IMG/VR virus record: IMGVR_UViG_3300025133_000060 | Coordinates: 17,531-81,530 of that record | Length of the DNA: 64,000 nucleotides | Strand: one strand, 5' to 3' | DNA from: a virus | Program-made: the position numbers and the translations under genes | Part shown: in pieces, positions 17,901-27,500 of the stretch | Layout of the letters: every line of letters begins with the position of its first letter | Numbering within the stretch: the stretch's first letter is position 1 | Notes under the pieces: generated by a model | Databases searched by the model: none | Seen by the model: only the letters and a program-made list of their open reading frames with translations | Told to the model about the DNA's origin: nothing

Positions 17901-20900
17901 GATGCTTGATATTGGCTTTCATAGATGGTTGACCAATCGCTCAATAATGGGTCGAGAATCGCCGCCACAATGTCGGCCACGCTCGACACACTCACAGGTG
18001 CGAAGATGCGTTCGTGGGGTCCAGTTCCCAATTTATACACTATCATCGAATCAAGCGTGGTTGGGAATGATACTCCACGCAAGTCGACAAAGCGACCCAC
18101 ATTTGGAGCCCAGAGATTTGCGCCAGCACTATCCGAATCATCTGCGACATCTCCGAATCCTTTGAAAATTGCTTGCTCGGTAGGAGTAATGACTCCACCA
18201 ACGAGTGGACTTGCATCAAGTGATTCTGGTGCATCGGAGAAGAATGTTTGGTTATCTCCATAGGATATTGGGTCGAATAAGCCTCGTGGGAATGACCAGC
18301 CTGACCAGCCGAGTTCTTGGAATGGATTCGCACCAGAACCAAAGTCAGCAAATCCAATTGTGGTTGGAACGAACCGAGTCAATTTCACATGAGAATTGCG
18401 AATCCCCACCCACGCATCCGTGATTCTGGTGTCGTTGTCAACGAGGTCGGGGGTTGCTTTTGACATTGACTTGGCTGTGATTATCGGTTGGATGGTTGGG
18501 AATCCAGACGAGATGCGAGCCGAGTCGCTTAGAGCAGGTGTTCCATATTCATTGATTAAGAACGGGAGAGAGCGAGGGAGATTTGCATATGACATTCGAC
18601 AATCTGGGTATGAACCATAGGTGATTGGGATTGCTCTTTGACCAGACTCTTGATACCAATATGAGATTCGTGCGCCACTCCACCAAGTATCGCCGTCAGT
18701 CCATGTTTGTCGAGCGATATTTTCAATTGTTCCACCAGTTCCGATTGACACCTTCTCCCATGTGATGTCGAATAATGCTCGACCACGCTTGGCGAACCCC
18801 GTATCGGGGTCGGCTTTCGCATCGGAGAACATGAGGATGAGAGAACGGGCTTGAGTATTCGCCATCAATTTTGACCAAGTGGGATATGCCGAGAAGTTAT
18901 CGCTCTTGGGTGTTGAGCCGCCAGAGCCATTGACCGGAGTGGGAACAGAACTCGATGGTTTAGCATCTCCAGATTGTGGGTCGGGTCCGAAGCCAGCCGG
19001 ATAATCTGCCGACTCACCACCGATGGGAATGCACTTGCCGCCCGATTGATAATATCCGGCAGGACAACCGCCGGTGTCGAGGTCAGGATTCAAAGGATAT
19101 TTGATGTCAACCGCCGGATAATCGTTCTCGGTTTTGATGTAGTCGACATGAACCGCCGCCATAACGAAGCGACCATCATCCATCGCTCTTAGACTGGAAC
19201 AATGAAGCGTTGGGTGATAGATGGGCGCACTACCACCACTCGCCTTTGGATGCTTCACAGCGTTCTTCTCTTCACGACCGAGATAACGCATCATCTCAAT
19301 TTGAGGCATGACCCAATCATGTATCGACCACACCGCACCATATCCCAGCGGAGTATTTGTGAGTTCACCAATTTGAGTTCGAGTGATTGAATCACAAGTC
19401 GCCGCCGAATATGGAATCGACACACCAGAACTTGGAAACCCAGAGAGTATCGGGTTCGATAAGTATGTGCTGGAACGAGTATAGAGTGGGTCGAGAGTCG
19501 GAGAATATCGCCAAACCAACAATTCACAACCTTGCGGAATTGTAGGTGTGCCGACTCCATCTGGCCAAACCTGACCATTCCCCCATATCCCGTAGTGAGG
19601 TTGCCCATCAACGGTTGTCGATGTTTGGCACAATTGCGTTGGGTCTATGACATCTGCACCGATGAATATCTCGCCTTTGTATTCACAAGCATCCCACACA
19701 TGAGAGATGCCACCCCGCTGGAATGAACCACCGCCTTCAACCGCCGCACATAGGTCGGGGATTTTGGTGTTGGTATCAGCCAAAGCAAGTGGTCGGAATG
19801 GTGTTGCTTGGTGCAATCCCCACCCCATGTGAGCCTCACCCTCTTCAATATCAGCCCATGTGTGGCGAGGCATCACAGACATCGGGCATTCATTCTCTAA
19901 TGGGTCAATTCCAAGTGCGGCTCCAGCCGTTGCATCAATGAATATCTGTTCAAGAGATGTTGGGTCGATTCGGAATATGCCGTGATAGATGGTGCATGGA
20001 ATATCAGAGAAGTCGCAGTTCACAGATAGGCGAGTGCCATCGGGGTTATTCCGTTGAGTCGGTGTTCCGGTTGGTGTATTCCCCACGCTTGTGTCTGCTG
20101 TTCCATCTGGCACATGAGATTCTCGCACCACCGAGACAATGACATGATAGTCAACAAGAGGCTTGCGGAATGTTTGACTCGCCGCCGATGGATGGTTGGC
20201 CAATTTTGCGGCTCCTGCCGACACTTCAATGTCAGTATAGCCGGTGATGACGGGAACAATCTGAACTTTGGTTGGAACTCCATCTGCAATCCATCGACCT
20301 GTCGAATATGTGGAGTCGATGAGTTCTGGTGAGTCATCGCCCTTTGTATTGGAGCCGATAATTTTGCCTGTTGTTCCTGCTCCGCCCTGCTTAATCTGGT
20401 TTGAGTTCACCAATTGATGTGGAACTCGACCCAACGGACCCACCATAGTCGGCTGGTCGGGTATGGCCGAAGTGTGCAAATCTCCAGACGAGAAGTTCCT
20501 AAACCAAGTGGCGTTGGCATTGACATCAACACCGAGAGGATGAGTAGCGGCTCGACCTGCGTGGGTTGAGAGCGCATCGAACATTGGGTCAATTCGCCCC
20601 CCATCTGACCCATACAAATATGCTGGTTGTGTTGGTGTTCCTGTTGTATAGCCGTTGCGCCTGACAGGTGTGCCGGAATTGACTTGAATGTTCAACCCCG
20701 CATATCCCTTGCTCGCATCGGCGATAGACACAGGACCCAACACTCCACCAGTATCAGTCGCTTTGGTCGGTGCGAAGAATGCGGTGGCCGTGATGACTCC
20801 TTCATATCCAATTAACCCAACCGAGTCTGCGACAACACTCGCACCCAAGTCGGCTCGACCCAGATTGGTTGCCGTCAACGGGGTCGCTCCTGTTCCATCA

Positions 20901-21916
20901 TCGAATACATCATTCGTGAGAATCTGTTGAATTGTCGACCCGCCAGCAAGCGACCATTCTGAAACGGCTTCTGCCACATCTGTTGCACCCATTGTAATTG
21001 CCCCCGTCATACCATCTGGTGAACTGATGTCCTTGCCGGTCAACAGGAATGGTTGTTGTGTTCTCATGTTCACCGACCAATGCGCCGAGAAGTCAAAAGC
21101 ATCGGCATCGAACTGGATTCCCGCCGCCGTTGTCATGGTGCTTTCGATTGGGGCCGACACAACAGTCGTGAGATAATTGGAATTGTGAGCATCGTGATAA
21201 ATCATTCCGATTCCGTTCGAGGGAATTGCTGGAATCGAATCGTGAACAATCGCCTCAACAATTCCCCCACCAATGAAAGTCGGTTCGGTGCAAAGTCCGA
21301 TGGATGATTTTGCGACCGTAGTTCCATAGATGAAGTCATATTGAGTTCGATATTCTCCTGTGTTGGAATCCGATTCCTTCATCCACGAATGATTCGCTGG
21401 TCGAGGTGAAGCATATCGTTGGTCAGGATGGTCAGTATATTGACCACATTCCGTGATACTCAATCCAGCGAATTGAGCCGAACCTGTCAATTGAGTCGCA
21501 TCCCATCTCCCCATAGACACATCTTGGCCAATCTGACCGAACAACAACGACCCACGAGTGTGGCTCATGACGGGTGCGCTGGTGTTGATTCTCAAGCCTG
21601 TCGCTCGTGCTTCTTGATTCAAACCTGTCGGGTCCACTATCGGCCATTCGTCTTTGGCGAGATTGGTTGCCGAAGGACACACCGCTTTGGGATTGATTGT
21701 CGTTCCAGATGCGGTTGTTGCTTGAGTCGTTCGTGGTGTCCAAATGGCTTCATCAAATAACGCCATGCGAGTGGCTTGAGCATCGGCGATGTTGTCTTTG
21801 ATACTATCGTTGAACACCAGCGTCAATGGGAGTCCACGAGAACCGACCGGTGGAATAGCATCAACGGTGTCCACAGGCATTCCTGTGGCGGGAGTGATTG
21901 CTGGCGCTGGCGACAC
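14960..21916 (-). CDS. Giant (2318-aa) virion surface or tail-fibre protein
   Basis: The largest gene in the window, last in the tail region and therefore a candidate receptor-binding or tail-tip component. The protein is rich in Gly, Ser, Thr, Asp and Pro with almost no long helix. It contains recurring segments with WDNxH/DGRF-like beta-propeller or lectin flavour (for example DDGRFVMAAVHVDY, DGNDRLHLSFVQ, DGKGNIHIVMSF), suggesting beta-propeller blades in the C-terminal half. A Cys-rich patch CPAGYYQSGGKCIP lies near residue 960. The GTG at 21916 is the only in-frame start before a stop, with a late-type box TTAAAG at 21938-21944. The fold assignment is inference. Confidence 0.75.
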   Translation of the reverse strand: MSPAPAITPATGMPVDTVDAIPPVGSRGLPLTLVFNDSIKDNIADAQATRMALFDEAIWTPRTTQATTASGTTINPKAVCPSATNLAKDEWPIVDPTGLNQEARATGLRINTSAPVMSHTRGSLLFGQIGQDVSMGRWDATQLTGSAQFAGLSITECGQYTDHPDQRYASPRPANHSWMKESDSNTGEYRTQYDFIYGTTVAKSSIGLCTEPTFIGGGIVEAIVHDSIPAIPSNGIGMIYHDAHNSNYLTTVVSAPIESTMTTAAGIQFDADAFDFSAHWSVNMRTQQPFLLTGKDISSPDGMTGAITMGATDVAEAVSEWSLAGGSTIQQILTNDVFDDGTGATPLTATNLGRADLGASVVADSVGLIGYEGVITATAFFAPTKATDTGGVLGPVSIADASKGYAGLNIQVNSGTPVRRNGYTTGTPTQPAYLYGSDGGRIDPMFDALSTHAGRAATHPLGVDVNANATWFRNFSSGDLHTSAIPDQPTMVGPLGRVPHQLVNSNQIKQGGAGTTGKIIGSNTKGDDSPELIDSTYSTGRWIADGVPTKVQIVPVITGYTDIEVSAGAAKLANHPSAASQTFRKPLVDYHVIVSVVRESHVPDGTADTSVGNTPTGTPTQRNNPDGTRLSVNCDFSDIPCTIYHGIFRIDPTSLEQIFIDATAGAALGIDPLENECPMSVMPRHTWADIEEGEAHMGWGLHQATPFRPLALADTNTKIPDLCAAVEGGGSFQRGGISHVWDACEYKGEIFIGADVIDPTQLCQTSTTVDGQPHYGIWGNGQVWPDGVGTPTIPQGCELLVWRYSPTLDPLYTRSSTYLSNPILSGFPSSGVSIPYSAATCDSITRTQIGELTNTPLGYGAVWSIHDWVMPQIEMMRYLGREEKNAVKHPKASGGSAPIYHPTLHCSSLRAMDDGRFVMAAVHVDYIKTENDYPAVDIKYPLNPDLDTGGCPAGYYQSGGKCIPIGGESADYPAGFGPDPQSGDAKPSSSVPTPVNGSGGSTPKSDNFSAYPTWSKLMANTQARSLILMFSDAKADPDTGFAKRGRALFDITWEKVSIGTGGTIENIARQTWTDGDTWWSGARISYWYQESGQRAIPITYGSYPDCRMSYANLPRSLPFLINEYGTPALSDSARISSGFPTIQPIITAKSMSKATPDLVDNDTRITDAWVGIRNSHVKLTRFVPTTIGFADFGSGANPFQELGWSGWSFPRGLFDPISYGDNQTFFSDAPESLDASPLVGGVITPTEQAIFKGFGDVADDSDSAGANLWAPNVGRFVDLRGVSFPTTLDSMIVYKLGTGPHERIFAPVSVSSVADIVAAILDPLLSDWSTIYESQYQASDGRALREEPTNYLVRTWDPNLPPPLEAIGAMEWTSLTVGGRVFSWGSAEVQGHRLMRGRVGGWSHHGPLHYGISTKMHPYRVDRVFKQVHGGVGYNIPIHLLIPPAVSVRARAGGKNAIELEMETPFHRTDNIHLLGASQFNTGFELGGESPPDAARPVAGQYFLRTNLWDKPTWGSGGVSGAQIAPMDTIGTRVHGPIVSGSFGLEAFWSDHPTDHFHASAMPILPNSDYDLAMIESSRYSPLMLARVNEIHELDVLALSEQLQSSVDVHVSQTAKPMWDSGSIASAVGMGFQDPKGVYMIQRQSNMDGNDMSGPAVMAGGSGPQNLGMGQRQLRTPDGTLHQFFIRRSCQSGSDNLPQWTHIKKPLHGDLFWNKKAMKPQNESAVFGGLDEVGPLLNSIGAGLTTPAEYHKGRVMGAAFASDSAGTIHAILEYHANPDDTANHRAHRFYYHKAVRTSPSQNPDPIYDWDWSIHTPVLLQGGATYTGLEAGGTMWDMRHPSLVIDGNDRLHLSFVQPMSHVGSTGLPQNNRIYYTSKLAGEDSFPTFTPIDNAELQGRPDDNRYQVVNGLIVDAAETDLNQPASGPHYTTYNDCPKVVLRGDNIPVVFYRGLPIQSFADASRNYDAIYCNIGQSPNRISDPSGRFAFDTTKCFHVVGLPPDSKNPMETKDVVYYDAIIDERDRAIVLSIKDDRESSPVAYAPRQTLISVFDTRKTLAEQYTSTDGLGAHITLWRGPVYDGVSELRKTNPNYRDISLTTDGKGNIHIVMSFTMIGSDDGRFGEVYRDATVPKARQSALSPLIWAATPTGDETAASEVPYIGGFIKPAESPNWTKSITPPITPYMDSSVGSEHQHLVHCWVPSIEFDTTANTLRSVNIRWLSVPSLRWDEVNNTWSPVGSAQTMAGEEDFPHHSPQLRFQRFWGYDASEIDLRWFTNELAWYRTNTKGAEVFYPSAGGIQMELGTSIDGGGEGLAGYPEG

Positions 21917-21937
21917 ATCAAATGGTCATTCGTGCCG

Positions 21938-21947
21938 CTTTAAGTGG
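21938..21947 (-). promoter_or_regulatory. Late-type promoter box
   Basis: CCACTTAAAG on the minus strand, 23-28 nt before the GTG of the 2318-aa gene. It lacks the upstream element and the downstream GGGTGG of early promoters. Confidence 0.45.
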
Positions 21948-21961
21948 TTATTGATGAAATG

Positions 21962-22265
21962 AAAAAAGACTTCAACCCCCGAAGGAGTATGAAGCGAGTC
22001 GAGATTTAAGGCAGAACAAAACCTTTGGACAGTTTAACCCCCACTCCGGTTCTCGCTCACAAGCGGTGATTTGCTTAGAACTCTGACAGGCCTTCTTGGG
22101 GGAATACGCCGCATTCACGCCTTGATATTTCAACCACCGATATTCCGGTGGCTCTTGGTATTTCAACCCGCAAGGCGATACTCTGTTTGGCGCATCCATG
22201 AATCCTCTCGACTCAATGCCCCCATTCAAAGAAGAGGGGCGGCTTCGGTGGGGGTGTTCTCCCAC
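21962..22265 (-). ncRNA. Candidate structured viral RNA 1 (about 300 nt)
   Basis: A strong upstream-element promoter (22289-22315) predicts a transcript starting near 22265 and ending at a U6 tract (21962-21967). The RNA opens with a GUGGG/CCCAC stem. CGCCUUG pairs with CAAGGCG around an inner hairpin CCACCG/CGGUGG, with a repeated GGUUGAAAUA(C/U)CAAG on both sides. CCCC/GGGG stems follow. A 97-codon frame starting at a GTG exists, but its composition is unlike any protein and the start would lie inside the first stem. It lies between two late genes. Alternatives are a small protein gene or a regulatory leader. Confidence 0.55.
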
Positions 22266-22288
22266 AAACCTATCGAGTCAGCATCGAC

Positions 22289-22315
22289 TATATGAACTCT
22301 TCGGAATATCAATGG
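22289..22315 (-). promoter_or_regulatory. Upstream-element early promoter of RNA 1
   Basis: Minus-strand CCATTGATATTCCGAAGA followed by TTCATATA. No convincing coding sequence follows; the element is as good a match as those of the best protein genes. Confidence 0.8.
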
Positions 22316-22316
22316 T

Positions 22317-24128
22317 TTATTGAGATATTCCAAGCGTGAACTTCAATGTCGACATCAAGTCTTGGCCTTGCCGACCCACCGTCAATGTCATTGTCGAACC
22401 TGATGGACTCATGCCCCATGCGATGTTGAATATCCTATGGCGACCAGATAGACTCGCCTCGTTCGATGCGAACTCCATCACATCTCCGACTCTCAAATCG
22501 AATCGCTCTGGAATGCCGTTGACCACCCACTTGGTTCGTTGAAGTCCTTGAGTATTCAAGAAGTATTCGCCAACCAATTTTGCTTGAACTTCATCGGTGA
22601 TTGAATCATCCTCAATTCTCTTCTCCACAGGAATGGATGGGTATCGAGTGGAATCGGTTGCTGGAACTGACACATTTATGTCCAGTTCAGGATTCGACAC
22701 TATCGCAACATTGAATCCTGTGATTTCACCGGATTCTCTCTCAATTCCTGTTGGATAGAAGTCTTGTGGCAACGCACTTCTCGGCATTCGACCGGCGATG
22801 AATGGTTGGACTGTTGCATCATCGACTTCACGCAATTTGCGAAAATTGATGTAGCCATCCGCCGAGCAATATATCTGGTTCAAGGCGGGAGTGCTATTGA
22901 TGATATTCAATATCGTTTGGATTGCCGACAGGCGAGTCTGACCAACGAAGTTCATTCCGGCTGGGAGAACGACATGGGATTGATTTGCCATGCGACCAAC
23001 AGGCGGAGCATAAGTGGAGTTCGCCACAATGTCTTTGATAACGGTTGCCGCATCGGTTTGAAAATATGTCATTGACCCCTTGACCACTTCGAGATTCAAA
23101 TAGCCGAGCGCACACAAACACTTGAATGAAATGTCGCTCGATGATTCGTGAACTTCTGATACAAATCCGGTGAACACAAGTGGTGGACTCGCCCATGTTC
23201 TCGGACTCGCATACACTTGAACTGTATCGCCTCGCTTAATCCAGCCAGTTCTTCTGCCAGATGGATTATTGAGTTCGATATTGACTTCGGTGGGGCCATT
23301 GAAGTTCTGTGTGAGATTCACAGAAGTGATTCCATGCAAATCATTGAGTCCGTTGATAACAACAGTCGGGGATTGTGGTGTTGCTTCATCTCGTGCGAGG
23401 GGTCCATAGAGATTCCTGAACAACACTCTCCGTGAGCGAGCGAAGAATATCTTGTGCGCCCAGCCGTTTCTAAGCCCCCCTAAGCGCATCCTTTTGGGTC
23501 GGTTAGTCCATTGTAGTCCTTCGGGATTCCAACCGCCGTCAGAGAAGCCCAATCGCCCCAAATTGAATACTGGTTGAGGGAGAATGGCGGTGGGATATGC
23601 ACCTTCGGTGGGGCCGGTTGTCATGGAGAATCCACCACGAGGACCCCCGCCTCTTCTGGTGATTATGTCTTGTTGGTCGGGGAATCCTGTTGAACCTTGA
23701 TAATTGTAGCCGAATCCGAGCGCACCCGTTTTGACATCGCCATGCAATTGAGGGTCAAACGGTCTTGGTGTGGTCAGGCTTGTGTAGCCCAGCGTGGTGT
23801 TCCTATCTCGCAACCAAACGCCACTCAAGTCAGATGGGAATGGAATCATATCCAAACCCCAATCCACCGGATAATGTGCCGGTCGATACATGAGTTCCTT
23901 TTCACTATGACTTGCATCGAGTTCGACTCCTGTGCCTTCGCTCATAGATTCGTGGGAATGTTCCAACCAGATTCGTGAAGCCCAACGAGCGATGGCGGTG
24001 CGAGGTCGGCGAGGGTCTTGACCCATCCGTTCGATTTCATCCAACAAGCCCTTCGGCGGAGTGATGATTAGTTCATCATCGCCAGACCTGACCAAGCGGT
24101 GGAATCGCTCGATACTGTCTTTGTCCAT
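22317..24128 (-). CDS. Baseplate hub / late control D-like tail protein
   Basis: A 603-aa protein. The N-terminal 240 residues are basic, Pro/Gly-rich and unassigned. From about residue 265 the pattern of tail hub proteins appears: SVNLTQNFNGPTEVNIEL, a GDTVQVYA beta element, and PPLVFTGFVSEV, followed by domains typical of the gp27/gpD group. It would form the hub at the tail tip through which DNA passes. A late box GTGATAACCC (24148-24160) gives a leaderless start at 24128. It lies between the tape-measure side and the giant surface protein, as expected for tail genes. Confidence 0.65.
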   Translation of the reverse strand: MDKDSIERFHRLVRSGDDELIITPPKGLLDEIERMGQDPRRPRTAIARWASRIWLEHSHESMSEGTGVELDASHSEKELMYRPAHYPVDWGLDMIPFPSDLSGVWLRDRNTTLGYTSLTTPRPFDPQLHGDVKTGALGFGYNYQGSTGFPDQQDIITRRGGGPRGGFSMTTGPTEGAYPTAILPQPVFNLGRLGFSDGGWNPEGLQWTNRPKRMRLGGLRNGWAHKIFFARSRRVLFRNLYGPLARDEATPQSPTVVINGLNDLHGITSVNLTQNFNGPTEVNIELNNPSGRRTGWIKRGDTVQVYASPRTWASPPLVFTGFVSEVHESSSDISFKCLCALGYLNLEVVKGSMTYFQTDAATVIKDIVANSTYAPPVGRMANQSHVVLPAGMNFVGQTRLSAIQTILNIINSTPALNQIYCSADGYINFRKLREVDDATVQPFIAGRMPRSALPQDFYPTGIERESGEITGFNVAIVSNPELDINVSVPATDSTRYPSIPVEKRIEDDSITDEVQAKLVGEYFLNTQGLQRTKWVVNGIPERFDLRVGDVMEFASNEASLSGRHRIFNIAWGMSPSGSTMTLTVGRQGQDLMSTLKFTLGISQ

Positions 24129-24147
24129 ACACTATCGTGCGCCCTTG

Positions 24148-24160
24148 CGGGTTATCACGG
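24148..24160 (-). promoter_or_regulatory. Late-type promoter box
   Basis: CCGTGATAACCCG on the minus strand, 24-29 nt before the hub-like gene start. The same CCGTGATAA(A)CC string precedes genes starting at 39811, 48515 and 56103. Confidence 0.75.
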
Positions 24161-24164
24161 TTGT

Positions 24165-24437
24165 TCAAAAGTTCGTTTTGATGTAGCAAGATGCGAGATG
24201 GTCAATGAATCCGTGAATTGCTTCGGGGTTATGCCATTCGATTTCACGAATGGTGTGGCGAATCTGCGCCTGTTCTGGGTATGATGCGACTTCAATAACC
24301 ATGCGGATAACTTCATCAGAGTCGATGTAGTGGCACATCGACTGGTCATCAATGTATTGGATGGTTCGATTTGGCAGGTTGCGCTCTGCGAAGTATGTGG
24401 TCAAGTATTTCTGAACGAGAGTTTCTTGGGTCGCCAT
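24165..24437 (-). CDS. Small early hypothetical protein inside the tail region
   Basis: A 90-aa protein, predicted helical with several His and acidic residues (REIEWHNPEAIHGFIDHLA). I do not recognise it. Unlike its late neighbours it has an upstream-element early promoter, so it is probably an inserted accessory gene. It ends 36 nt before the hub gene starts, spanning that gene's late promoter. Confidence 0.6.
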   Translation of the reverse strand: MATQETLVQKYLTTYFAERNLPNRTIQYIDDQSMCHYIDSDEVIRMVIEVASYPEQAQIRHTIREIEWHNPEAIHGFIDHLASCYIKTNF

Positions 24438-24459
24438 GTTAAAGACGAGGGGTTTCGCC

Positions 24460-24486
24460 TATATGAACCCTTTGGTTCTCTCAATG
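24460..24486 (-). promoter_or_regulatory. Upstream-element early promoter (variant)
   Basis: Minus-strand CATTGAGAGAACCAAAGGG then TTCATATA. The 90-aa gene starts 23 nt downstream. The remaining non-coding bases up to 24576 show no further feature I can support. Confidence 0.65.
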
Positions 24487-24576
24487 TTTGAGAATCACAA
24501 TTGAATAGTTCTCGATTATTCATAGTTCATAAAGGGTCGAGCAAACCATTGTGATTGATAAGTATCGAAGCGAATA

Positions 24577-27500
24577 TCAAACGCCAAGACCCGCCTCTCG
24601 AACCAGATTGATTGTGTATGGAGTTTCACCATGTCGACCACCTTCTCGATTGTAGTCGAACGATGTGATTCGACCCACGAATGTTTTGCCTGTCGGTGTT
24701 CCTACATAATTGACGGATTCCCACATGAACTCCACGAGCGAACCACTCATCAGCAATTCTTCAACGAACTCAATATCGGCATTGGCGGTTTCAGTCAGGA
24801 ATGAACCGGAGAGAGCGAACTCATCATGTCTTTGACCCATATCCGTCAGTTCTGGATAGACGGCATCGAGAACAGGAGTTTGCGACCATTCTGCGCTTCG
24901 GTTGCGTTGGAATCCCTTTGGCATGATATTGAAAACGAGAGGAACCACGAGCGTTGCTGGCAGAACCTTGATAATCGCCGTTGCGGTTTGTGAGGATGCA
25001 CTATCATTGTCGACAACGACCAATGTGGCTTGGTATTCACCAGCCGCCGCATAGGTGTGTTGGGCGGTTCCAGATGCGTTGGTTGTTGACCCCGACCCAT
25101 CTCCGTATGTGAATGTGTATGAAGAGAGGCTCGCACCCGCATTGATGTCGAATGAATCTGTTCCATCGAGAGTGATGGGTTGCCCTGCTCTGATGAGAGA
25201 TGGAACGGCTCGGAGAACTGCGACTGGTGCGGAGTTCACCACGACAACACTCATGGTCGCCGCATCCGATTCATTCCCCGCATCGTCTTTGGAATACACT
25301 TTCGCATCATAAGTTCCGGCGATGAGATATGAGTGTGCCGTATCATAAGTATTGGTTTGAAGCGTCTGGTCGGTGAATGGCAACCAATCGGTGATGACTC
25401 CATCTCCAAAGTCGAACTTGACTTGTGTGATGATTCGGTCGATGTCAGTCGTGATTCCAGTTCCCCTGAATGACACAATATGACCGACCTTTGTGTCAAT
25501 GGGGGGAGTGATGTCGCCATTGAAGGTGTTGCCTATGCAAGCAATACTGGCGGTTGGTTTGATGTCATACTCAAGCGACCACGAACGAATGATTGGGGTT
25601 GTTGACCAATCCACAGGTTGAAGCGTTGCCATCGAACTTGTTGGAACATAGAATAAGAATCGAATCACGAATCCATTGGTTGTTGCATCGGTTGGGAGAG
25701 TGGTCAAATCAATCGAGCCGAATCCGCCGATGACATTCAAATCCAGAGCATCAAAGTTCTCGTATGGAGTTCCACCTTCGCCTTGACGAAGAACCGTCAA
25801 ATCGGTTGCGATATTGTCATTGACCGGACAGATTGACACCTTGACATTCATGCCCTTTGACACATTGATGTTGTCGACTTCGACACTCAAGCCTGTGTAT
25901 TTGCCAACACCCGCAATTTGTTGCTTGCGAGAGTCCACAGGGAATGGAATCATAGCATCGGATGGAATGTGCCGGATGGTGATTTCATCCATCTGGAACG
26001 CCGCATTCGTTTTGTTGTATGTTGGGTTCGCCATCCACATATCGTTGCCGACTCCATCGTGAAGTGGACTTGCATTTGATTTCAATCCTTGACCACAAGA
26101 CTTCTGAAACAACAATGAGAATCCCCACACAGGGTCGTTGGAGTTCAGGTCTTTGCCCTTGCTCGCACCATCTATGCTCATTGTCATGCCTTCTTCATCG
26201 AATGTCGCTCGCATGGTGTGATAACCTTCGGTCATTGTGAATGGTGTGCCGGTTCCAATGTAGTTCCCCATAGTTCCCCAGCCCACATTATTTCCTCCCA
26301 TAGCGGCATACGGCCACGAGTTCTCCAATGCGACATCAACCCAATCACCGCCCAACGATACATCGGCTTGGTTGTAATTGAACGCTGGCGGTTCACCCCA
26401 CATGGCCGACCCACCCCAGACAAATATCTGGGAATTGTGCGAAGCCAATTTGGTTTGTGATTCGTTTTGAATGTTCATGCTTTTCCAGCCCAAGTCTGTC
26501 GCCGAGCCTTCTCCTGTTCCCCAAGACACTTCGTCATTCAAGCCTTCGATGAGTCCGATTCGAGTGAATCCTTGTGTCCAAGTCAACATCGAACCGTGAT
26601 TGTTGTGAGCATGACGACCGAACTGGATATTATTCACGCCAGTATCGAAGTCGATAATAGTCAACAAATCCTTCTGAACTGGCCACCACGCTTTTATCTG
26701 CAAATCCAACCAGATTGGAGAACACCCGACTTCGGTGAGTCCAGTATTTGTTGTCTCCATTCCGTATGTTCGGTCTCCAACAACGGTTGGGTTGGGTTCG
26801 AGTAATGTCCATGATGTTTGCCCGAATGACCCATAACCACCCTTCGTGGCGACTCGCTCGTGGACTGGCCAGATTCGATTGCGACCATACGGCCACTTCT
26901 CGACACCCGTTCCGGCTGGACAATAATCCCATGCGTGATAGCCGGTTGCTTGGTCATAGAATGAAGTGAATAGAATTGTCATTCCCTTGCTAAACCATCC
27001 TGCGGATTGGGAATTGTATGAGAACTTACTCGCATTCTTCGACAGCACATTCGCAGGGTCGGTTTGACTCATTTCATAGACGGCGTTGTGGCCAACCGAG
27101 AAGTTCGACCATCCCATATCCGCCACCAATTCCATTCCAGAACTCGAAAGACGGTCAACATTTGTGATGCTGAAATACTGACCAGCATGGCCGAATGAGT
27201 TTGGTGCGTTGCACCGTAGCATTCCACCACCATGCCCACCGGCTATCGGGTTCGATATGAACACATCTTGAGTGGGTGATTGGAGAGATATTCCAGCAGG
27301 GGTATTCGCATAATCCCCAAACCATCCACCCATGTCGTTTGACCATAATGCGAGAGGGTCGAGTGTCAATCTGGTCGGGCTGGTGAAATTATGGCCACCG
27401 TATGCAGGAACATTTTGACCACCAATGTATGCGCCACCAATGAATCCGACACCCATTTCAGCATCATAAATGGGGCCTTGTGTGGTGAATATGTTGTATT

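Noticed and set aside
21972-22265. 97-codon GTG-start protein gene
   Set aside because: Composition is unlike any other protein here, and the start codon lies in a predicted stem. The structured-RNA reading is preferred, though a coding role is not excluded.
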